A stretch of DNA of 64,000 nucleotides, taken from Edaphochlamys debaryana (lineage: Eukaryota > Chlorophyta > Chlorophyceae > Chlamydomonadales). This document shows, piece after piece, positions 56,565 through 64,000 of this stretch; position 1 is the first letter of the stretch, and each line of letters opens with the position of its first letter. Where the stretch lies: positions 1,116,001 through 1,180,000 of the forward strand of contig JAEHOE010000012.1 of NCBI GenBank assembly GCA_016858145.1, written 5' to 3'. Made by a program: the position numbers and the translations under genes. The notes under the pieces were generated by a model, which saw nothing but the letters and a program-made list of their open reading frames with translations, ran no database searches and was not told where the DNA came from.

Positions 56565-58107
56565 TCAGAGCTCGTCCATGCGCTTGCCCGCCATGGCCGT
56601 GAGCACCTTGGGCACTGTGCCCTGCAGCGCCGCCGCGGCCGCGTGCAGGTTCTCCAGGAACTCCTCCGCCGTGGCCCGGTCGCCGTCCACGATGTCCGTC
56701 ACGGCCTTGACGCACATCAGGGGCACCTGCCGGGGCGGGGGTTGGGGGGCGATAGGGAGTCAAAGCGTGTGGCCTGAGGTAAGCACGGGCCGATGGCCAG
56801 GCCTCTCGCCAGCCAGCAACTCATCCCCTAGCCCGCTTCCGTCACGCGCCCTCCCACGGCACCGTGCCTCCACGGTATTCCGCTGGCCTCCCCCGCTCCC
56901 TCCGGCCAAACGACACTGCGCCGACCCACATGGTACAGGTTGCAGGCCCAGGCGATGGCCGCGGCCTCCATCTCCTTGACCGCCACGCTGTGCTGCGCCA
57001 TGATCTCCATGCACTTGTCCGTGTAGTCCAGGCTGTTGCCGGAGGACACCACGCCCTGCTTCAGGCCCAGGCTCGACTGCGAGCAGGGTCGTGAGGGGGC
57101 CAGAGAAGGGAGCGGGAGGGAGGGCAGGATTAGGGCGGGGCCGGCTGATGGCACACGCAGAGACCGGAGAGCTTCAAGCATTGCGCGCAACTCAACCAAT
57201 CCGGGACTGGAAAGGGGGTTACTGGCGGGGGGCCTAGAAAGGTTTGGGAAGGCCGTGCCCGCTGCCCGGCCCCGACCTGGAGGTTGGGCGTGGCCAGGCA
57301 GTTGCTGTAGCCGATGCCATACTTGTCGAAGTTGGGCAGCGGGATGCGGCGGTCGTGGTTGATCACGGCTGAGCCCAGGAACACGTCCCCGATGGCGGCG
57401 CCCTGGGGCCAGGGACGGGCAGGCTTGTTGACGAGGGCGTGGTGGATACGGCTTTACTGGTCTGCAGCTGGACCTTGTTCAGACCCCACACCCCAGCCCC
57501 AACCCGCCGAAGACCCCTCTCCTGTATACCCCTTCAGCCTCCTGGCTCGCCCGAAGCGGTGTGGGCTTCGCCTGTCGTGATTAGGCCTAGTCCACGGCCA
57601 ACCACACCTGCGCCTTGAAGCCACCCGCCGTCCCCGCCGAGATAACCACGTCGGGCTGGAAGGCGAGCACCGACAGGTACGTGGACAGAGCTGCAGGCAC
57701 AGTGCCCACGTTGTCCACACCCGTCTCGCGGTCCTTGCCGTTCCACACAACGTGGATGTGGAGGCCATCATGCACGCCGCTGAAGGTGACACAAGGAGCC
57801 GGGCCCACAATCCTACGCACCAGGTATAAGCAAGGTTATGTCAAGTCAGCGCTGGCCAGAAGAGCGACTCCCGGTTCGAGGCCAGCCAAGAATCAGGCCT
57901 TACTTCGGCGGCGTGTCCTCCTTCAGATCCAGCGCTTGAATGAGGGGCTTAGCCTCCGCATCCATAGCTGCAAGCAAAGCGCGTGCAGGAAGTCGGCGTC
58001 GCCCGGGGCCTCAGCTGTCTTTCAGCGCGCCCACAAGGTTTGCAGCTTAGTTGCGCAAGCAGCTCACCAAACACCAGCACAACACGCTCAACAAGCTTGG
58101 ATGTCAT
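56565..58107 (-). CDS. MTN: 5'-Methylthioadenosine nucleosidase (MTN)
   Basis: Exons (minus): 58107-58068, 57967-57904, 57812-57608, 57402-57277, 57076-56930, 56726-56565; phases agree, 247 aa, normal for plant MTNs. It cleaves methylthioadenosine (bacterial relatives also cleave S-adenosylhomocysteine) to adenine and methylthioribose in the Yang/methionine salvage cycle, which removes a by-product of polyamine synthesis. Landmarks: VERVVLVFAMDAEAKPLI at the N-terminus with the base Glu, VVISAGTAGGFK, GAAIGDVFLGSAVINHDRRIP, SSGNSLDYTDKCMEIM, VKEMEAAAIAWAC (Met-Glu ribose contact), and VTDIVDGD with the catalytic Asp. The 13-codon first exon was found from phase and from the family's N-terminal strand. 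It is convergent with PGP synthase. A minus-strand TGTAA lies at 56181-56185. Cytosolic location is expected, since no transit peptide is seen. Confidence 0.93.
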
Positions 58108-58572
58108 CCTTAACGGCTTTTTTGCAGGGGGTCGCGGCCGGGCAAGTGAGGCAAACTCGGGATGGGTGCAGCGATATGTATGTGTGAGTTGATATGTTGG
58201 GTGGCCTGGCTCTCCGTTGGACGGTAAGGGGACGAGGTGCGGGGTATGGCAGAGGGGCCGGGGGGCTGGGGGGTGGCGTGCCCTTCTGGCGCCGCATTGC
58301 AACAAGTAACCGGGAGTAACCCGTACACGACAACTTTGCGCAGGTTGTACCCCTCCCGTCACGGCCCACGCATTGCACACATAAAGTAGAGCTGGCGTAG
58401 CCTGTAACACACCTGGTACGGTCACGCCAGCACTGCCCGCTCGCACCATTGGACTGAAACAACGCCGGTCTTGAGCCCCAAGACACATTTCCTCAAGCAC
58501 TGTACGCTGTAGCTTCTGCCTGTGTGGTTGCACGGGCCGTCGCCGTGCCTGGGCGGACTAACAGTCCCAAAC
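58108..58572. promoter_or_regulatory. Divergent promoter region, MTN / RING-CH
   Basis: 465 bp between opposite start codons, holding both promoters. No TATA box or known operator recognised. Confidence 0.5.
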
Positions 58573-60281
58573 ATGGACCAACAGCCGACACAGCCGACAA
58601 CTTCTGGGCGCCCAGACGACTGCTGTTGGATTTGCTTGGAAGGTGGAGCCGATGCAGCGCCGTGTAAATGTTCACAGCGGCCGGTGCATAAAGCCTGCAT
58701 CGCCCGCTGGCAGCTCGAGCGTCTCGGCGATCGGTAAGTGGGGGGGATTTTAGCCAAGTAGGCGACTGGTGGCATTGGTGCATGGGGTTCGAGGCAACGG
58801 AGCTGGGCAGGCGCCGGCGGCAACGCGGCGAGCTGGCGCAACTCGCGCGTCGGCGACGGGCCGCGAGGCCGCAGCTCTCGCTTCGCGGCTTTCGGAACTA
58901 TAGAAGGCTGCTCATACTTCAACATGCGGACCATAGATACTGGCGAAACCGAGACGCGCGGAGCCCGGTTGCCAGCGTTGGCATCGGCGCGGCCTTTGGT
59001 CTACTGCAACGTCGCCACACCCACAGCCATACCGCCGAACCCGCAATAAAGAACAGTCGTTTATGAGCGTATCCGCGTCGTTGGGACACGCGTAGCTGTG
59101 ACAACTTGCCCTGCCAAGTTATTGCCACCTACTAGCCCCTGCCAGCTCCACACAGGCTATAACCCCAGCGGTGCAACCCCCGTCCCCCGACCGCCGCTGC
59201 CTGAACCCCTGATCAGCCTTGGCTTCTGCAGTGGTGTGTGGCCCGTAAAGCCTTGGTCAAAACCCCCGCGGCGGTGCGTAATCCAACTCCTCCTGGGGTT
59301 GGCAACCTCACTGCCAGCTTCTCTGGCATGACGGTCCGACGCTTGCGTCTCCCCGTCTGCCCCCGCCCATCCGTGCCCTAGCACCCCCGGATCCCTCTCA
59401 ACCCATGCCAAACCTCCTCGCGCCACACAAACACATGCTTTTCCGCCCATGCCCTCACGCCCTCCGCATAGCCTCCCCTCTGCCCCCATGGTCTGCCTCC
59501 TGACACCGCCGCTTCGCCCCACCCGGCGTGCAGCCTCCTCGCGCCCTCCAAACCCATCCTTCTTCGCCCTCGCCCACCACGCCCCCTGGCCCCCTCCACG
59601 CCCCCGCAGGGAGGAGCACGAGTGCCGCTTCTGCAACGGCCAGCTGCCGCCCTGGCAGGACACCCTGCTGCCCCCCCGCACCCGGCCGGCCGCCGAGGCA
59701 TTAGTCAACGTGCACGGGCCGGACGGCACGCTGCACCGCATCCCGCTGGCCCCGGGGCTGGCGGGGCGGAGGCGCTTCCTGATGGCGGTGCGGTCGGCGC
59801 TACGGCTGCCGGCGCACGTGCCGTTGGAAATGAGCTTCGAGCTGGCGGTGCCGGGGGGCGCTGCGGGTGAGGATGGGAGGGGGGACAGGGGCCTGGAGGG
59901 GAGGGGCCGGGGAGGGGAGGGGGCAAGATGTGAGGGGCGCCGGTGGGCGGAGTGCGAAGGCAGAGAGCAGCGGTTCATGTCTGTTGGCGGGCGGGCGTCG
60001 CGGCAACTTCACCGTGCGAAACTTGCACTTGAGGGGGTGAGCTTAGGGGTAAGGCATCGCACGTATTGGTAGTGAGGGGCGAACTCCGGAACGAGTTGCT
60101 CCCCCCCGTGCGTGCCTATTCCCTCCCCCCAGGCGGCGCGCCGCCCCGGACCATCAGCACCAGCGATTTCTCCCTGGCCTCCCGCATCGCCAGCGTGAAC
60201 GCCGGCATCCGGAGGGCGGGCAAGGAGGCGGGGGGCGCGGGGGCGCAGGCCGGGCCGGAGGCCAAGCGCCGTCGGCGGTGA
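58573..60281 (+). CDS. RING-CH (MARCH-like) zinc-finger protein
   Basis: Exons 58573-58733, 59610-59866, 60133-60281; phases agree, 188 aa. The N-terminus holds a C4HC3 finger: C18, C21 (CWIC), C31, C33 (CKC), H39, C42 (HKAC), C59, C62 (CRFC), with RW after the sixth ligand as in RING-CH E3 ligases. The finger is split by an 876-bp intron between the sixth and seventh ligands. The rest has the motif PDGTLHRIPLAPGLAGRRRF, possibly a small globular domain. The C-terminus is Ala/Gly-rich and ends in a basic KRRRR tail. No transmembrane helix is visible, unlike animal MARCH proteins, so it is probably soluble. E3 ubiquitin ligase activity is inferred from the fold. It is divergent from MTN (465 bp). 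Confidence 0.8.
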
Positions 60282-61070
60282 GGGGCGCAGGCGCCGGCTT
60301 ACTAAGTGCATGCCTGGAAAGCCCTCATCGACCTGCCTCCGGAGCGAGGAGTGGACAAGTGCATGAAGGCGGACGCGGCCGTCGGCGGTGAGGCGCACAG
60401 CGCCGCGGAGCTGCCTGGAAGGAAAGGACACCGCGTTGGAGCCCCGTCCGAGCGAAGCCGTCCGGCGCCTGACGGCGGAGCCAGGTAGATCAAACAGCCG
60501 CCGGCTCTAGCGCTCGAGTGCAAAGCCGCGCTCCGTATGGCTCTCGGGAGCTTGGCCACCTGGCGCGCTAGGGACCAGGTGCACGGGATTGGAATGGAGG
60601 TGGCGGCTGGGGTAGCCGTGGGTTTCATGTGGCGTCAGAGGGCGGCTGCCAGCAAAGCGCTGGCTTAGGAATGAACTGAACAGAATGCGCATTTGGGTGA
60701 GGAGCACTGCGGACAGGGGTGGACGGAGGGCGGAGGCCGGGACTCGCCTGCAGACGGGCTGTTGCTTGTGGGCAGCCTTGAGCTGCAGGGGCGGAAGGGG
60801 TGGTGGAATGTTTAAGGAGCGCCCCACGAGTGCGTGGGGCTGGGGGGTGTGGGAACAAGACTGTGGGTCCCACACAGCCTCGGTGCTGTTGGGCATGGAG
60901 TTGCAATGAGGGCCGATGCCCGCACGGAGGAAACAAAGGGATGATCACGCATGGCGTCGGCGTGTGTGTGTGTGAACGGCTGCTCGTGTTAGCCGTGTGT
61001 GTGTGTGGTCTTCATTTTACTCTGCATTGATGTATGCATTGTGGCCCCGCGCCATGTTCGCGGCGGCCCG

Positions 61071-61075
61071 TGTAA
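61071..61075 (+). terminator. TGTAA polyadenylation signal, RING-CH gene
   Basis: Plus-strand TGTAA 790 nt after the RING-CH stop. It lies 20 bp from the opposing signal of the P450. Confidence 0.45.
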
Positions 61076-61094
61076 GACGCTTTCACGCCTCCGC

Positions 61095-61099
61095 TTACA
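61095..61099 (-). terminator. TGTAA polyadenylation signal, P450
   Basis: TTACA on the plus strand, 751 nt beyond the P450 stop. If both signals are used, the two transcripts overlap at their 3' ends. Confidence 0.45.
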
Positions 61100-61849
61100 A
61101 CGCTCTTACTGTTCAGCCAGAGGTTCAGCTCGTACGCCGTGACGCCCCACACCCACGCTACCCTGGAAGCTATACCCGGGCAATCACCATTAGCCATCAG
61201 GCCCCGAAAGACACTGCAGCAACTGTCGGGCGCAATAGGCCCCACTGCATCAATCGCACTTCGCAACCCACTCTGTCGATCAGCGCTTGGCAGGTTCACC
61301 CCACAGCGTGCTCTCTGTTGTTACCTCCCAATGTCAGGCGGCTGCAACGGGACGGACAGGAAGGGACGTCCTTCCTGCCCACTACTCACTCCACACGAAG
61401 GCACACGCTCACCCTGCTATTGCCGTCAATCCCAGCCGCCCACCACGCTCCACATCAACATACGGTACAACCGCCAACTATCTCCTTGACAAAGCTTCCA
61501 CCGCTGCGGCCATACCAACACCAGCCAACACTGCATCCGATCAACGAAAGCCTCTGCTGTCTCGGCTGTTCGCTCCTCCCCTTAGGTTGCTCGCCCAGAC
61601 CGACCATCATGTTCAGGCGTACACTGGGCACCACGTCTCACATCTCCCGCCAAAGCGCCTCAGCTAACACCAGCTCCTATCCGCCCAACCCTACACGCTG
61701 TTCCACTCCGCTCACCCACACGCACCTACGTCCACCCCATCCCCCGCACCACTCACACCAGGTCCTGCCACTCCCATCCATCCCCAACGGCGGCCGCCTG
61801 ATGCACCCCTCCTCACGACCTCCCACCGACCTCCACAGCTGCACGCGCC

Positions 61850-64000
61850 TCAGAGCGGCGTGGCCACCAGCCTCAGCCCCCCCTTGATCTTGAGCGTCAG
61901 GGACATGATCATGGAGCCCCGCACCGCCTCGGGGCCGCCCAGGGAGGGGTCGAGCGCGAAGCGGTACCTGGGGGGGTCAAGGGGCGGGGGGAGGGGGGGA
62001 GGGGGGCGCTGAGGGTGTGGGCGGAGGTGGAGGCCTGTCAGGGGCGACAAGGTGCGGGCCGAGTGCGCTAGATCACTAGGCTATCCCCAACCTCGTATGC
62101 CCAACTTCGTGGGCCCACTCGTGCAAGCGGTCATCGTCCGCAACCCCTAGCCCCCGGCCCGTCTCTCCACCGCCTGCCCCCCCCCCCCGGGCCCCACCTG
62201 GACAGCAGCACTGCCAGCATGGTGCGCACCTCCATGAGACCCAGGGCCTGGGGGGGAGGGGGGGAGGGGAGGGAGAGGGGGGGGCGAGGAGTTGCAGTGT
62301 TGGGAGGGGGGTAGAGGGAGAGGCGTACAGGCAGCGGGTAAACGCAGAGTGCGAGTACGGCACGATCCGGTCCACCAGGCGCCGGCCACGGCAGCGAGCA
62401 CAAGTAGGGCGGGAAAGCGCTGGAAGCCGGCACACGTGAATCAGCTGCGGCCCTCAGCCACCCACCCACCCACCTGCCCCAGGCAGCTCTTCATTCCGTC
62501 GCTGAAGGGCATGAAGCGCTTGCCGCCCTCCCGCTCGCCGCCCGCCCGCCCGCCGCCGGCAGCGCGGCGCGCGGGGGAGCGCGGCGTCGCCGGCTGCGAC
62601 GGCGGCTGCCCGCCCTCGCTGCCGCTGCCGCTGCCGCCATCCATGCCCTCCCCGGCGGTGCCAGATCCAGATCCAGATCCAGATCCGGACTCGGCGCCGG
62701 GATCGAGCCAGCGCTCCGGTTGGAACTGGTCCGGCGCCTGCCAGTTGTGGACCGAGTTGTGCAGGGCGTACAGCATGGGCCACACGATGACACCGGGGGG
62801 GATGACGTAATCGCCCACGCGCGTGGGCGTGGTCACCTCCCTGCAGCAGTGTGTGTGTGGGAGAGGGGTGAGGAGGACCGCTGGAGCCAAGCTGGGGCGT
62901 CAGGGGACAAGACTGGCGGCACGCTCAAGCCGACTCCAGAACCTCTCTTCAAGGCGCGCACTGCAACAGCGCTTCCTCCCACGACGCCCTCGCATGGGAT
63001 CCCGACCCGCCATAACTGCTAGCCGAACGACCCGCCCGCCCGCCGCACCCTCACACTGATCCCTCTCCCGTCCTCAGCTCTCCCCACACACCGCCCCTTC
63101 CCCGCCCCCACCTGACCGACGCTGTCCCCCCCACGGGGAACATGCGCATGGCCTCGTCCACGCAGGCGCTGAGGAAGGGCAGCTGGGGCAGGTCGTCCAG
63201 GGTGGGGGGGCGGGGGGGCGCGGGGGAGCCTGGCGGAGGGGGAGAGGGCGGTCAGGGCAGCGGGTGGGGTCGTGTGGATCTAGCGAGACAGTCCGGCAAG
63301 GGTCAGGGCCGTGTGAGTGAAGACGCCTCGGCGAAGTCAGATACGGAAATGGTCCTGGACAAAGGCCAGTAGAGGCAGACGCAGACGCGGACGCCCTGGG
63401 GAGTTCCCCCCACACACACGCACGCACCGGGCTCCTTGGCGAGGCCCCGGCTGGCCAGCTCCCGCCGTGCCTCCTCCTGCGCCTGGGGGTGTGAGGCCAG
63501 GCAGAAGAGCGCCCACGCCACGGAGTGGGAGGAGGTGTCGAACCCCGCCATCACCAGCGCCCCGATCTCGGGCACCAGCTTGGGCTTAGTCAGCAGCTCG
63601 CCTGGGGGGAGGTGGTGGCGGGTGCGTGGGACGGGTGGGGGCAGCGTTGTTGGCCCCAACAAATGGGGGGACGTGGGGAGCAACGCTGGGTTGTGCAAGG
63701 GTGGAAGGGTACGGTGCCTAAGGCTACGGTGCCTCCGTCCACGCAAGTCGGGCATGCATACCAGACGGGGCTCACCGGTCTTGGGGTGGCGCACGCGGCC
63801 CAGGCAGGCCCACAGGTCCGTCACGGAGTCCGGCTGGGGCCCACGGGCCCGGATGGTGTCGTACAGGCTGCCGTACACCGCGGCCAGGCGGCGCTGGGCG
63901 GCGCGGATACGGGCCTGGGCCTGCGGTTGTGGGTGTGGGTGTGGAGGGGTGGGTGGTGCATTGCGGCCGAGGAACGCCTCAGTTCCCCCATGCCTCCCAT
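61850..64000 (-). CDS. Cytochrome P450, C-terminal part (5' end outside window)
   Basis: Exons visible (minus): 63920-63776, 63601-63428, 63229-63112, 62840-62474, 62247-62198, 61967-61850; phases agree, 323 C-terminal aa, with more exons beyond 64000. All C-terminal P450 landmarks are present: I-helix ALVMAGFDTSSHSVAW (the AGxDT oxygen-activation motif), K-helix ExxR as DEAMRMF, FQPERW (PERF-type), and the heme loop PFSDGMKSCLGQ with the Cys thiolate ligand. It is therefore probably an active heme monooxygenase; the substrate and CYP family cannot be named from this part. A low-complexity insert of about 60 aa (Gly/Ser/Glu, Arg-rich) separates FQPERW from the heme loop. It is convergent with the RING-CH gene. 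A possible polyadenylation signal is at 61095-61099 (minus). Confidence 0.93.
62661..62688 (+). repeat. Hexanucleotide repeat (CCAGAT) in P450 exon
   Basis: More than four tandem CCAGAT units. Read on the minus strand they encode the Ser-Gly run in the low-complexity insert of the P450, between the PERW motif and the heme loop. Confidence 0.85.

Larger units (their letters stand above)
60282..61849. other. Convergent 3' region, RING-CH / P450
   Basis: Long 3' UTRs with opposed TGTAA signals only 20 bp apart near 61.08 kb, and a (TG)n tract near 60961-61008. No gene supported. Confidence 0.45.

Noticed and set aside
56926..56930. MTN exon 5 ending at GTGG before GTCGGC
   Set aside because: It gives phase 1 and breaks VPLMCVKAVTD; the GTGGGT donor four bases earlier keeps phase 0 and the family sequence.
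1..64000. CRISPR arrays, bacterial operons, rRNA genes, intact transposons or integrated viruses
   Set aside because: No direct-repeat/spacer array, no rRNA-like block, and no reverse transcriptase, integrase, transposase or capsid motifs were seen; the architecture is eukaryotic nuclear throughout.

Overview
The window looks like nuclear DNA of a volvocine green alga, Chlamydomonas reinhardtii or a close relative. The evidence is very high GC, genes cut by many 100-300 bp GT-AG introns, proteins padded with Ala/Gly/Pro/Ser runs, and TGTAA polyadenylation signals after several genes. Thirteen protein-coding genes can be modelled. Twelve are complete and one runs off the right edge. I derived the exon models by hand from splice sites, intron phase and family conservation. 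In every multi-exon model all junction phases agree and the summed exons give an open frame.

Layout, left to right: (1) a RAP-domain/OPR-like organellar RNA-binding protein, minus, 736-3152; (2) a 22-exon ankyrin-repeat plus TKL-type kinase gene, minus, 4496-15432, about 2431 aa; (3) a divergent membrane protein of CREST/PAQR type, plus, 15875-17714; (4, 5) two tandem GATA zinc-finger transcription factors, plus, 20450-22534 and 23824-26298; (6) a 24-exon gene, plus, 28177-39213, about 2264 aa, with a C2-like N-terminus, a long Ala/Val-rich repetitive centre built from phase-1 exons, and hydrophobic and His-rich C-terminal parts; (7, 8) two tail-to-tail Mn-type cation diffusion facilitators (MTP), plus 40184-43597 and minus 44760-48478; (9) a bifunctional methylene-THF dehydrogenase/cyclohydrolase (FolD), minus, 50070-53634; (10) phosphatidylglycerophosphate synthase, plus, 53796-55451; (11) methylthioadenosine nucleosidase, minus, 56565-58107; (12) a RING-CH protein, plus, 58573-60281; (13) a 5'-truncated cytochrome P450, minus, 61850-64000.

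The genes do not form one pathway. They mix organelle RNA metabolism, signalling, transcription, Mn transport, one-carbon metabolism, plastid/mitochondrial lipid synthesis and the methionine cycle. Three pairs are divergent and could share promoters: ANK-kinase/CREST (442 bp apart), FolD/PGP synthase (161 bp) and MTN/RING-CH (465 bp).

The most interesting structures are evolutionary. In the 28-39 kb gene an exon block has been duplicated, with one exon copy about 95% identical. In that block two exons of 120 and 264 nt in one copy match a single 384-nt exon in the other, so one intron was precisely gained or lost. The MTP pair shares exon sizes and even intron sequence. A third, partial MTP copy (5' region plus start of exon 1) lies inside a FolD intron.
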